Of a stretch of DNA of 64,000 bases, positions 1-13,100 are shown one piece after another. This DNA comes from Cylicocyclus nassatus (lineage: Eukaryota; Nematoda; Chromadorea; Rhabditida; Strongylidae), in contig CATQJL010000112.1 in NCBI GenBank assembly GCA_958299035.1, positions 54,355,140 through 54,419,139 of the forward strand, written 5' to 3'. The notes beneath the pieces were generated by a model. That model worked only from the letters and a program-made list of their open reading frames with translations. It ran no database searches and was not told the origin of the DNA. Positions within the stretch are counted from its first letter, which is position 1, and every line of letters starts with the position of its first letter. The position numbers were made by a program, and so were the translations under genes.

Positions 1-1044
1 CTCCAAACTCTTGGGAGTTGGGAGGCATACAACGCAGCCGATTCAGGTGGAAAACAAAGACTGCGGCGTAGCACTCTGTGACACCATAACTCGGTCTGAA
101 ATAATTTTCGCGAGATCGAATGTTTATACTCAGAAAGCTAACGTTGAAAGGAAATGTCAAAAGTATCAGAGTTCAAAATTTATCACCACCAAAGGGGTTT
201 TCATCGAAACGGCGCAATGGAAAGATTGCGACGAAACCGTTGCCTGCCCGGAATTCCACAAGAACTAATTTTTCGCATTTTTTATTTATATTTTCTAAAC
301 GACTACAAGGCAAGTTTAATGAAATTCGATCAAACGAGGATCGAAATTATATGAACTCGACGGTTTCGTAATACATATCTGTTGCAAGATTAGAAGAAAA
401 CCGCTTCAGTCATAGTCAACTTAAGATATTTAAGATATTTAGCACTTTTTCGAATTCTTGTAACAAACTTTTCGAATATCAACATCCTATCTCAAAAGCT
501 CCTGGACCAAGTTAGGGACACCGGACGGTCTCTTCATGGTTGACATGCATTTGTCTTTTTCTTTCGAGTAGTGAGAGCCGCCCCTAAAATTTTCGGGAGT
601 GGTTGAATCACTCCGTTTCACCCGGAAATTTCTGTCTCTTTCCCCCTCAGCCTCGTACCGAACAGCTTTTTCGGATCGGCACTGGTATCATACGATCTTA
701 AATCAGATTTGACTACCAATTGTGTGACTGTATCACGGCTTTCCGTAGAATCTCCAGAAAAGTGTTGACGATTGTAAACTAGGATCAAAAATGCTACAAA
801 ACAATATACTGAAACTTCACGCATAGCGCGCACATGTACTCTTTTATACAGTGAACTTCAGCTCAAAACTACAAATCACAATTTACCTCGTCATTTTTGA
901 TTAAAAAAATTTGCATAACCCCTCCGAAGTATATATAGCTATAGTAGCTCCAGGAAATGGATAGACGACATAAACAAGATAGTGCTAAATTGAAAATATC
1001 AAGTTTATGGTAAAAATGGTCAGAACTTATCCCAGCCATTCTAA
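1..1044. other. no gene seen
   Basis: Mixed-composition DNA with only short overlapping frames on both strands (the longest about 85 codons) and no convincing acceptor-exon-donor series. Nothing here is supported as coding or RNA. Confidence 0.5.
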
Positions 1045-1423
1045 ACAATCTGTATGTCATCGGACTCGCCTTAAATCGCTGCTTTCAAATATGTGTATTT
1101 CATTCGCCAAGCGACTATCTGGGTGGAGTTATGAGCGTTCAATTATGAGAAATTTTTCGAGTTTCTACGAATATATCTCCTTGAAAGGCAGCCTGATGAG
1201 GCGGATTTACAGTGGCTATGGTCATTTCAATTACAAGAATTAAGCACATCCACCATAAACCTAAATAAGCGATTTCGAAGCCTATTTTGTGGAAAATACA
1301 CCACAGAGCACTGACAAATCGTACATTTAAACGCTTATAACTCCTTCCCTAGTCGCTTGGCAGATAGTAAACATACATTTGTGATCACTGTTTGAGACAA
1401 GTCCGATAATATACAGCGTGTTT
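1045..1423. repeat. foldback (inverted-repeat) element
   Basis: Two diverged arms of about 95-100 bases face each other (about 1049-1145 and 1325-1422). The left arm runs CTGTATGTCATCGGACT ... CCAAGCGACTA ... GAGTTATGAGCGTT. The reverse complement of the right arm runs CTGTATATTATCGGACT ... CCAAGCGACTA ... GAGTTATAAGCGTT. The arms are imperfect, so this is an old copy. No target-site duplication could be fixed. The GTTATGAGCGTT-like motif also occurs in the arms of the foldback at 58.0-58.5 kb, and a looser form occurs at 55.6-56.05 kb. A non-autonomous DNA transposon is the simplest reading. The 1007-1243 open frame lies inside it and is not taken as a gene. Confidence 0.7.
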
Positions 1424-4400
1424 GGTATGGACGGGTTGAGTTCTGACCACACACTGCTTAGTTTTCTTCTGTTTATTTTCCGTAAACAAATAATACAAAT
1501 AATTAATCATGCTTGCAGTCAAAAATTATATCAAGACGACTACCAAAACAATTTGTAAACGTTTGTTTTGTAACCTAAAAATCAAGTCGTATTTCATCTA
1601 AGAGAAGGAACGAAAAGAAGTGAAATGCTCGTGACATATAATAAGGCGTTAATCTGTCAGTTTGCTGAGTTATCTGGAACTAGAATACAGTGAGGAATGA
1701 TTTATGCTTTGAGGGATGCAAGACTGCCATACAAGGTATTCTTGGTCGGCTCTACTTAACGGTTCACTCAATTCAAGAGTGACAGAAAATCAGTCACGAA
1801 TCTTTTCTTGTAAGTTTCATGAGGCGCAGAAACTCGTATAATTCAAGTTTTAGCTCCTATTATCTAGAATGGAGTCATTCTTTTTTTTTATCTATGCTTT
1901 CTTGGATGTGTTGAAGGCCATTTGTGGCTGTTGTCTGCTTTGCATGGATTCATAAGGCCGTAGCTGGCTAATTGCTCTACTGACTTCAGTCTCAGCTCGG
2001 ATCCGCCCGGATGCGGGGCGGGCTATCAGGCGCTGCTCGACGGCTTCGGGACTCGGCTATGCACTCACATATTCAGCACAAGAATTCGCTAGCTGTTTCA
2101 TTCTTAACTTAACGGCTAAGATCTCGCTGTTCTGGACGAGTTTTCTCATGCTTTCTTTGTAAAAAGTCCCATTTGATTTGAAAAAAATCGTAAAAATAAA
2201 GCCTGAAAAAAAACTCATGAATTTATCACAATATCATCGCTTGTTCATCTCATTTTGTCAAAGCTTTCCTACAATCATAAGGTTTCTAGAAGTCTCTTGA
2301 TTTATTATAATTGCAGTAAAAGTAACCCTCTAAATTTCCTTATGTTATTTTGAATGATGTCACTAAGCGCAATGTGTCAACATCACTTCCAGTCACCTTC
2401 AATGCCCGCTATTACATTATTAATAACTTCTGATTTTCAAGGTCCTTTAGCTCCCAGTGAATAGAGAGAGGCCCATCTCTTGTTTCTCTCCCCCCCCCCC
2501 CCTCAAATCTCTAACTTCTTCAATGGCATGACGGTTTCAGTCACAAAATCTAATCCCAAACACTGAACCCATAAACAACCTCTTTCTTTTAGTATATTTT
2601 ATTAGCTTCATTTTGTGAATCCACTAATCTTTGCAATGAAAGGAAGAAACTGAAAAAACATTTGATATCCATTGATTGACTATTCATCATTTTTTTTATT
2701 CTCCGTTCCTGTCAAAAGTAATGCAAGACATTTGTACAGAGCGAGGACATAAAATTGGCAGCCGCTTGTTCCCAACTGCAAACAATTGCAATTTTCTAAG
2801 TTTTATCAAAAAAAAAACAAATTATCCCTGTTCTGTGAGAGACCCCTCTCTCAAAATTTAGGTTGTCAGCAGAAGTTTTCGATAAGGATTCGAAATTTCT
2901 TCCAAAAGGCGTGGCTTTACTGCCCCCCCCCCCCACCAGAAGAAAAATCTGGGATTGCCACCGCCCTCGAGCTAGTATGTATTTTGCGAACCTAGTTTAA
3001 CAAAGCAACAAGTTTTGAGGAAGAGTGACCGTTTTTTGGGGCGCGCTGATTGAAAAACACAAAGTTTCCCAACTTGACGCCTGAAATTCCATGGAATGCA
3101 TTGCTAAATCTGATTCAGCCACTTATTTATGTTCACAAGTTGATTACAAAAGTCTTGGGCATCTATTATTTCGTAACTGGCATAGAATGAAAAAAGAAGC
3201 AGAATTGAACAACTCAATTGACCTCCGTGACAATTTATCATAGTCAATTTTGTTTTTATAGGGAAAGCTGAAGTCCGGCTGATCAAGAAGCTGACCAGTT
3301 TACGAAAACCAATGAAACTGTAATTTAGGCCCTTAGAAATCCTCATGACTCAGCGCCCAGAAACCACAGAAAAGAAGGGCGTTTCATTCCAATTAGAACC
3401 AGCGTTTCATGCCTCTCAGAAATTGTGCAATACATCTCAAAGCCAATTTGATTAACCATGCTTTCCTTTTCAGTATGCGATGATTTATCGATCAATCAGA
3501 TTAATTACAACGAATTTCACACATGAGTTTTCTGCTGTTTCACTTTCAGAAAAACAATTATGAAAAAGAATTACCTAATGCCCTTGTATTGTACATACAA
3601 CGTGCAGCTTAGCCTCAATCATCTTCACTCTCTAAAAGATATTTTAGATAATTACGATGTAGAGTGCAACACCCACATGGAATTATGGAGCAGAAAGATT
3701 AAGCCCTTTTTTTGATTGCTACCATTGTTCTCCTTTGCGTCGCCTCTTCTAAGCACTTCCAAAAAAGCTTTTCACTTGTGCTCTCATGCAAAGTGTCAAA
3801 AAATTGTGGTCGATGAGAAATAAGTAATTTGACACGTGTGAGGATCTAACAAAGGATTTATCATAGCGACGAATGATTTGTAAGCTTACCTGTTCTCTAT
3901 TATTCAATCCGTACCTACTGATAAACTAGTAGTAAACAAATGGAATCTTATTTTGGATTTTTTTGAGATAAGGTAGAATCTTGTAAATGGGTTGTTTTTC
4001 GTTTGAAGCAGTATGAATTATCTTTAAACTTGTGCAAATGACTTTGTATTTGCTGTTTTTGCTTGTGAAAACTAGTCCTTTGCGCAAGTTTCACTCAATA
4101 ACTTTATTCAATTTTTTTCTGAATTTTAAAAAGTTTAACTTTGTCTTGTAAAAAAAGCTTTCCGAGAACTGCTACCGCCAAGCTCGTATTTTTTGCCATA
4201 ATTCTGAGGTCTATTTTTGACATAAATTCAAAAGCTCTCCAGAAACTGTAAAAATACTCAACATGATTTTAGAGCGCATAACCCTTAGTTCACTGGGTTC
4301 CCTTAGTTCTCTCTTCATGGGCAGAAAAAATTCTTCTTTTCTCCCCCACTCCAAAAAAAAGATAAAGTGTACGGAAATGGAGGATGGAGGATGTAATAAA

Positions 4401-7400
4401 TGCCAAGCTTCATCATTTATAAAATATTTTTCACTCCAAAATTTTTTTTCAAGAGTGCCTCTGTTGAATAAAAGTAAATAAAAAAATTGAATAAATAGAG
4501 ATATGAAATTCCTTCGTCCTGACTGCTACATGTTTATGTATGCACTAATCAGACATGCTATCAATTTAACGCGATTATACAGAAAAGCAGGCAAATCCGG
4601 ATGATGCATGTGCCACTATTGATCTACATAGAAGTCGTCTAATCCTGTGCTGCTACACTTCATATCTCTGCTTATGCAATATTCAATTTGTTTCTGAGCC
4701 AACTTTTGTGGATTATGGGTTATGAATTTTTTATATTGCAAACTTCACATATGCACCTATTGTACTGAATGCTGAAAGTCTTGTCATTTTCCATATACTG
4801 TCATTTTTATCAGTTTTTTCCTCGAACAAATTTCCCATATGAAATCTCGAGTTAATTAAATAATGTTATGGTTTATAGTTTAGTTAACTATCAATGTAAT
4901 GCTGTTAGGGTGACGACAACATTTGAGCGAAAATTTGACATGCTTGTAATGCTGGCAACATTTGCGCTTAGGAAATGACCATGGACATGTTTTCAAAGGA
5001 TGCGCTCCGTGGTCCTTTTATTTTCTCGCTCATTTTCGACATCTTTTGCTGTCAACGCACAACCACTACAGACCCCGCCAATTCCGCGTTCTGATTTTAT
5101 GTATCTAACTATTTTTTTTACAACGAAAGAGAACTTTTAAAGTAACTTGCCTTAATGCATAGTGTAGCGCCATCACAGGATGTCACAGAACATTGTCCCC
5201 AAGGCCGCGTCCAAAGTTCCTCGTGCCAGCACCGTTCCAGCGCCGTTTCAGCGTTATGGCCGTGTTGGAACTATGCTGGTGAGAGCAATGGATCAATAAA
5301 CCGCGTCCACCAGAGCTCTGGCACGGCGCTGGCGCGGCGGCGGCACATTGGATGCAGTTTGAGGATTTCCTGCTAACAAATAAACTGCTGTATAAATGAT
5401 GCCTAATCATGAAGATATTTCGCAATCTGACACATCTAATCCCCCCCCCCCCCTCCCCAACACCTCTTCAAAGGAAAATCTATGTTTCAAGCAAAATCAT
5501 GTCAATACATCAGCATTGTTATTTTACACTTGAGTCATTTGTAACTGAAAATGTGTTCTGCACACTATGCATAGCATTTCACGACACATGTGCTATCCGT
5601 AATATTCCAGTAAAAGAACTTTTTGTTTTTTCCCTATAGAACATACAGTAGAGTCCATAAATATGTGTACTGCCACCATGCGCGCCAACTCACTACAGCG
5701 CTTGCAATTTGCCCACTTTGGGTAGAGACATAAATACTGCCATCGAGCTCCGCTTTCGCGATCTACTGGTCCTTTTGCTCATGCTATGGCAAATCGCTTG
5801 ATGAACAGCTGTCCGCGGATTTTGACGCCTAATGGCTATTAAATTCGTTCGCAACTCCTCCTCATTTCAAGAATTTTTTTCTTCTATTTCTGAGTTATAA
5901 AGGTGTTTCGATTTGTAGGTAATCACTTGACTAGTTTGTTTGCTTTGTTTAGTTGACTGAAGGGTCTCTGGGTCCAGAATGTGTAAGCGACTATATGTTG
6001 CAAATGAGAGACGACCGTTTTGCACTACAGTATGCACCAGCATCCTGCTTTACTTGGTTTGACAAGTTGCGCAAGGCAATTTTCCCGGTGTGTCGTGTCG
6101 CTCGCGACTGTGTCCCTGCACGGAAATGCCATGCCAGTTACGGTAGTCAGCATACACCCAGGAAAACATGTAACTAGGCCTTTAAATGTACTAAACTTTT
6201 TTTGACAGAGGACAAACTCGATAAGGAATGGATTTTCGACTAACACAACATACATAGTCATGCATCCCCGCATTCCACATGCGCTAACAAAAACAAGTCA
6301 TTTGCACGCTTTCTTTCTTTCTCTCGCTTGTGTTGCGGAATTTCCATTAGTGCTTATTCTGCTATTGTCGCCGAAGACTTACAGCAAAAATGTGTTTGAT
6401 TTGCGTTCTGGGTACTATTGATCACGTAAAAGTGACGCGAAATGTCTCTTTATGTTAGTACTAAAAGTGGAACACTGATTGCAATTAAGAAAGTTTGTAA
6501 TAAAATTTATGACGCTATTCAGCTTGAAGCGGAACAAATTCAGGCTCATGTTCTGGCATTGTTTGTTGCTCGAAGTTTTCTTTTGGGAAATTTGTAAATT
6601 TTTTCGGGGCTGTAAATGGGCTAAAGAACGATGACTTTCATGAAAGTCAAAAAATCTGAATTCTTTATCAGAACAAGTTTTTTGATGATAGTTTCTGTGA
6701 TGCACTTTCTTTTCTCATTGCAGCCGATTTGAGATTAGCAGCTTCGTTTTGAATGATTTTATTAACTCAATGAAAAAAAAATTTTTCTCTTACCAAGAAA
6801 GATTAGCCTCTTCTTCATTTTGTGAAACCAAAGCAAGACATAAGTAGCAGCGTCTGCCGACCCTACCTCATAAAATAAGACGCAAATATTTTAGTGATTT
6901 ACTCGAGCTGTAGAGTTGTGCAAATGATTTGTGCTTGTAAATTACTTTTTGAGGGATTTTACAAGCGATGTCGAACTACTATTACAAGTGATCCTTTTCA
7001 AGGGCACAGATGCGGTCATACCAATTGTTTTTTCAAAGGTTGAGAGTAAAAGGTATAGGTAGTATAGAGTATAGGCCCACAGAAATCCAAAAATCGTACG
7101 TTTTTTGTTCAACGGTGTGGCGTTGACATTACTGTCCCCCCCCCTCCTCTCGCATGGAACCGATGAAAATATCACGACTACTAACAATTTGTAATCTTGG
7201 TGTTGAAAGGATGATTTGGTAACAATGAGGCAGCGTTTCAGAACATCCAGAAGTTTTGCACTTTACGAAATTTTTCGCCTCTGGGCTCGAATGATGGCTA
7301 AGATAGATTGTAGGATTTGCGCATTCTTGGAACGAGGAGGTTGAAAGTTTTCCCTCTTCCAATGTGGAGTGGGTAGAAAGTGATTGGTCCGATCCGCTCA

Positions 7401-7526
7401 CGCTGCGCACCCGTTACCAGCTCGGTTGAACTTTGTTGTTTCGGACATTTGAATTTCGAATCCTTCACTTTTGCCGAGCTCTTTGCCTTCGGCATCATTC
7501 TCAAGTAGTCTTCCAACACATAAAAT
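1424..7526. other. long stretch without a supported gene
   Basis: AT-rich non-coding DNA. It has C runs of 12-13 bases at 2490-2502, 2923-2934 and 5441-5453, and a shorter one at about 7136. A G+C-richer patch at 5190-5350 contains GCCGCGTCC-like and TGGCACGGCGC-like repeats and may be a decayed transposon. Open frames at 5953-6177 (+) and 6415-6705 (-) have no splice or initiation support. I see no RNA gene. Confidence 0.4.
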
Positions 7527-7609
7527 GGGCTCGGTACAGGTGGCTTACGAAGCAAAGCTGGATGTCGTTTTGGAATAAAAGCAAGGGGGATATCGTTTAA
7601 GCGAAAACC
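7527..7609 (-). mobile_element. remnant of the CAGGGCCCGGCAC hAT-like family
   Basis: Read on the minus strand, this segment carries AACGATATCCCCCTTGC, a CATCCAGCTTTGCTT stretch and then AAGCCACCTGTACCGAGCCC. It matches the right end of the complete family members (CTTCCAGACGATCTGTGCCGGGCCC) and even more closely the short copy at 47306-47518. Only this terminal part is recognisable, and no target-site duplication was found. The overlapping 113-codon minus-strand frame (7298-7639) is an artefact of this repeat and the adjoining C run. Confidence 0.55.
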
Positions 7610-9268
7610 CCAGCTCCCCCCTCCCCCCCCCCCCAACACAATCGCCTTCTTCCTTAAAGTTGCGTCCCGTCCTTCCCTATATTGCCTTACCCAGCCCTTT
7701 CATGGCGTTGATTCCAAATATGGCACTCAAAATTCGTGAATTCCTCGAAAAACCCCATTTTTTGAGACAATTTTGTAAGAACCATGAACGAACGCACCCA
7801 GTGCTATCCTTGTCAAAAGCAAGCACTAACAGGTAGACACTATGTGTTCCATTGTGTTTGCCACGTGAAAACACGTCAACGGCTGAGGAGAGTTCATTCA
7901 AGGAGGCGGGCCGTGCGAGGGAGTGGGCGTGGTCCTCAAGTGTCGGCGTTTTCTGCGCCGATTTTCTCCTTTTACAGGGGAGTGAAAAAATCGGACTTAT
8001 GCTAGATTTTCTAGATCGAGGCCCTCCTTAGTACTTGGTCATGATAGTATCCTATAATGTCCAAATCTGCCCGGACGCTGCCTTTAATGCCAACTTTTAT
8101 CTTCTACAGAGGATGCCAATTTTCATTCCTGCCTTATCGTTCCCATACCCGCAAAAAAAACTAAAAATTGTGAAAAGAAAAAGTCATAAATTCCCTTCCG
8201 GACACAGCATGCCGCCAATTCAGAGAATACGAACAGTTTGAGTTTTTTTTCCGTCTGTTCAATGTTGTTTTTATGTTTTGTTTTATTATTTTTCGTTATT
8301 CGTTTTCATCCATTCATGATCGCGTCATAGGTTAGTTGTATTTTTGTGACGAAGTCTACAGTTTTCGTTTTTAAGAAATTCAATAAGCCTCCTCATGCCG
8401 AGCCCTGCATATAAAAGTGCATTTGCAAAGCTTCACTTTTGTCTCTTCGCAGAAATTGTATGGAAGCGACAACTTTTTTCAACCATTTGATGCACATTTC
8501 ACCAGAATGTTCAATCAGCTGCAATAATCGTAAAGGCAGACTCACCATGTTCTTATAAAAGTTCTTCAACCCTTCGTTGTAACTAATTCTTATCAACTTT
8601 TCAATTATACTGGCACGTAAAAATACTACATAGCTCTTTGTGGTGCTGGCTCAAAGAATTTTTTTTGAATCAAGTAATGTACCAAATAAAATAGAAACTT
8701 AACCGTGAATTTTCGAATGAAAAAATTCAATTGGAGCAGTACACTTGAATAAGCTGATTTCTGTTGTTTGCTATATATTGCTACTTACAATTAGTTCCTT
8801 TTCCGGGCGGGATTCTCAAAACGGTCAAAAAGTTTCCACCAATTGGATCTCCATACGCTAGAATGCAAAAGGTCATTTTTTTTAGAAATGTTACTCATCC
8901 AAACCTTTCTTTTCAATCCAAGGTTCACTTCCTCCTTGTTATTTACATTAAGTATCTGATTATTAAATTATTCATACATGCTCTTTACGTCGCAAATAGC
9001 AGCATTTCGAGGAAATGAACATAGATTAGTAAAGGTCAGCCTACCAAAAACATAGTTTTTTGTCAGTTGGTTAATGGACTGTAAAAATAGAATATTAATT
9101 AGCTAGCAGGTGCTATGATATTTATGATCAAGCGTCAGATTAGCGAAAAAAAGTTGTTATAAATCAAAAGTAGAACATTCGCCGTGTTCACACTTGATTC
9201 TCTTACTTAGCACATTTGGCCAACCCCTGTATGAATAATCCTGTATGAGTTTTTGATTGTTACCATGA
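7610..9268. other. no gene seen
   Basis: Non-coding stretch with a C run at about 7620-7634 and several A/T-rich segments. Only short open frames occur, on both strands, without matched splice sites. Confidence 0.4.
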
Positions 9269-9276
9269 GTTTCGAG

Positions 9277-10133
9277 CAGAGCCCGGCACGAGTCGGTTTT
9301 TAGGGTTTTTGAAAACGAAGTCTTCCCTGACTTTCGGAAGTTTTACGAAGTCCCCTTTGACCTACCTGCTTAGGAGAAGATGAAAACAAGAAAGATTTAC
9401 CAGTCTGAAAAAAAGCCGTAAGATAAAAGTGAAAATCCAAATCGGAGCTGAATACTAGGCATGCACAAAACTTTGGCATTAGAGCGCGATATTTAACAAA
9501 GCGGGAAGAAATGAAGGCAAAAAAATAAAGAAAAGACAGTGATATGAAAATGTCTTCATGCTCAGGGATAGATTTTTGACCGGGGAATCCGTCCATGCTA
9601 AAAAGATCCGAAACTTATGTGAAGTGACGAAATTATATGCTCCAGACGATCTCAGATCGCCTCGCGGCCGTCTGGAGACGATCTAATTTTGGAAAAGGTA
9701 GTACTTCATATAAGTTTTCAAATTTTTTTACATAATACTTTCGCAAATAATTTTCTATACATACAGTTCAATTTTGGTATCATATGCTTCTGTGCGCGCT
9801 GTAAACAAGCATTTTGTTTATTTAAGCCTTGCTTTCAAATCGCGCGCGTTCGCCATACACGATAGAGCATGTCAATCGTGTGACGACCTGCCCGAAAAGC
9901 TTGTGTTCGCCTAAATGGCGCTTATTCCTGGTGCTCGGTTCCGACTCGTCAAAAACGATATCCCCTTTGCTGTTTGCTTCGAAAACGAAGTCCAGCCTGC
10001 TTCCAGACGATCTGTGCCGGGCCCTGGCGCTTATTCTTGTTGCTCGACCTCGATTCGTCATAAACGACACCCTTCGCTTTTTGCTCCAAAAACGAAGTCC
10101 AGCCTGCTTCCAGACGATCTGTGCCGGGCCCTG
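9277..10133 (+). mobile_element. hAT-like non-autonomous element, copy A
   Basis: 857-base element beginning CAGAGCCCGGCACGAGTCGG and ending GTGCCGGGCCCTG, flanked by a perfect 8-base direct repeat GTTTCGAG at 9269-9276 and 10134-10141. An 8-base TSD with CAG...CTG ends is diagnostic of hAT-type insertion. The interior is shared with copies at 21010, 32640 and 36721. The 178-codon open frame at 9829-10365 runs out of the element into flanking DNA and looks fortuitous. No transposase was seen, so mobilisation must have been in trans. Confidence 0.9.
9916..10133 (+). repeat. tandem duplication of the element's right end
   Basis: Two diverged 109-base units (9916-10024 and 10025-10133) each begin TGGCGCTTATTC. 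Each carries the segment CCAGCCTGCTTCCAGACGAT followed by the terminal CTGTGCCGGGCCCTG. Copy A therefore has two right termini in tandem, and the outer one abuts the TSD. Copy B (21010-21754) has a single unit. Confidence 0.85.
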
Positions 10134-10141
10134 GTTTCGAG

Positions 10142-13100
10142 TGGCTGTGCTTTATTTGAAAATAATTGAAATCACCAGTTTAACTTTTCATTTCTGCGTT
10201 ATCGTGGAAGTAAATGAGAAGTCATCAATTTGTTGTGGGATAAAGCAGTCATTTCGCTGTTCCTATACAAATTCGAGTCTTCTATTAAGTCAGAGACAAA
10301 GGTTTTTCTTTGCTTTTCTGTATATTTATATCTCCACAAGAGTTTCCTTTCCAGTTATCTCGTAATACTTTTTGGCCCTTTTTAGCTTGCCACGTATTTC
10401 CTATACCACTATCTATACCTATATCTCCTATCCTTCGAAGTTTCTTTTTTTGACTTTATTTATCAACATAGGGCTAGAAAAAAGCCGTGCATCTGGTAAG
10501 TGTAAACTAAAAATCAGTGAGTGAGAAAAACTTATAAACAACTAGGAAACTATAAAATCTAAACTAAAAAACTAAACTATAATAGATAAAATTTTCATGG
10601 ATATTCTCTGTTGTTTTGGTTTGAAGTTCATAATCAATAACAAGAAAAAAAATTTTCATTATTAAAAGTCATCAATCCGTTTCATTCTTGCCTTTCAAAG
10701 GAGTAGAACAATTCACATTTTTCCTTCGAACTCTTGGTCTTACAGGACTCTGTATGAGCGGAGCTCTCCATAGGGGGCGGAGTTGACCATAAGAGGGGGG
10801 CGGGAACTGCACAGATATATGAGCATGCTCAGGTACCCTTAACAATCCTCTTACTTTACATTGCAGTACAATTCGAGCTTATTCAATATTCAGCTTATCC
10901 TTCAATATTCAACACTTGGTGCGGCTACTTCTATTTTTATGGCAATTTTTCACACATACGATTTTTTTGGGGAAATTTCCTTTGGGAGGTCATTAATTTC
11001 TTTCTTAATGTCATCCTATAGGCTCTATAATTCTACGTATCCATCCCTCTACCTGTCTGCTAGCGCTAGCACTAGCATCTCATTAGTCTTTAGCCTCCCG
11101 GCGGGGCGTCAAGTCGAGAGGGGGAAACTTGCTAATTGCGAATATGTGCTAATAGAGCGATTTGTTATTTAATCGCTTACGGAGGCTTCGCTTACGCCTC
11201 ATCGATGGCTTCTTTTCTTAACATTTCACTCATCTCAATAAGCAGGGGAGGGGGAGAAGGGATTCTTGAGCTTTGAGTCATGTCTCATGTCAGAGATCTC
11301 TTATACAATTCATATTTTTATTTTATTGCCTATTTTTTCAAAATCCTTTCGTCTCCATATAATCCAAAAAGATATGATCGAAGCTTTTCACTCATTCTGG
11401 TGAAAATGGCGGGGGGGGGGGGGGGGGAAGAAGTAAAAAACTTTTTCGATTCACGCGACTCTTCCGCGGCTAATGTATCATTCATCTTATTGACGACACC
11501 ACGTACTTGACGAGAGCTAAAGGACTACCATGGAAGAAGTTGCCATTTTCTTTTTTCCAAAAACCCTATTATGAATATTCGACAGTATAATTTTCTGGGA
11601 TCTTATTTGCAAATATCAAACGTTCTAATAAGGACTTCTTAAAAACAAGAGGATTTTTTGCAAAATTTTTTTGACTATATTTTCAAGACTTTACCTCCAG
11701 ACAACATCTTTTGAAAACTTTCTTGACAACACTATTGTAAAGGACACCACGAATTACTACTTCATTTTTTATCGGACGAAAATTTCCATAGAAAGAAATG
11801 CGGGACTACAAAATAAAAATGCTAAAGTTAGAAGGTTTTCCTGACAGAATCGATTTCATGGGAAAACATGAAGGAAGTCTGCTTAGGGACTCTATGTATG
11901 AGCGCATAGTTTGATTTTCTTCGATATGAGGGGTTCATGCTCTTCCCCATTCGAAATGCTAAACTGATTTTGTTGATAAATTTCTGCTTACCCCAAAATT
12001 ATTCATTTGTCAAAACTCAATAAATTGAGCTCTCTTTCCTTTGAATTTTCAGTAGCGTATTTAAAAATGGCTAGATTGTGTTCTGCGTAAAAAATCGATA
12101 AAAACCTGTCTGAGTGCCTCAAGCCGCTTTTCGTACTAATAAATAAATCACATTTTTAATTTGCTTAGCCGTAGCTACATCGTTCAGGCATAAACTAGGA
12201 CTTCTTGTCCAATTGTACTTTATGCAAACGCCTGCCTTTCTTCTAGGGCTTCCATCATGTTATTATATCAAAACTTCTTATAAAATGCGAAGCGACAAAG
12301 ATCGTGTAGAATCGAAACAGTTGGGAAAGAAGGAAACTTTGAGAGAGTAAGCAACAAAAAAATGAATTTGGAAAATGTTCCCGTGGCTTTAAAATTACTC
12401 AACTTTTGAAATGGCAATGATGTTATGCTTTTTGATGATCCCACACACTTCAGGACTATGTTTTAGAACCTTAGGCTCAAAAAAAATGTTACGACTTTCA
12501 ACTTTGACTAGGCGTCTTATAAAATTTGTTGAAAAATCTGATTTTAGTAGTGAAAGATGTCAACTAATAGTTTCAGTGACTCCATGATTGGCATTTTGAA
12601 AGGGCTTCTTATGAGTAGCCAACGTTAGACTGTTATGGCGATTCCAACGACCTTTGGCTTCGCCAAAAACGTTTTCTTTCTATAGATTTGCGTTATTTCA
12701 ACTCTGTCTTTTCTACAGACTTTATATTAGCTTTTCTTGTAACTTCCAAAACTTCAAATTGGTTTCTTTATCTATTTTCTATCCATTTCTACAAGCCTAT
12801 TTTTCAAAAAATTTGCGATACCATCGAGTAATAGAAGGATTGGATCAATTATTATACCCTCATCGACCCCAAAAAGACAAATCATTAGCAACTAAGATAC
12901 CAGCCTCAAAAATGTCATATAATGTGACGTGTGAGAATAAAATCGGAAGAAAATCTATGATATTTGTGGGTACAAAGCGTCTTTTTTCAAAATTTCTCTA
13001 CCGTAAAACATTTCATGGTCTTTTCGAGAACTCTGCTGATTGGACCTCTCAATCCTCTTGTCAGCCGCCTTGTGAAGATATGCGAATTCAATCGATCACT

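Noticed and set aside
9829..10365. 178-codon + strand open frame
   Set aside because: The first two thirds are the duplicated right end of a hAT-like element and the rest is flanking DNA.
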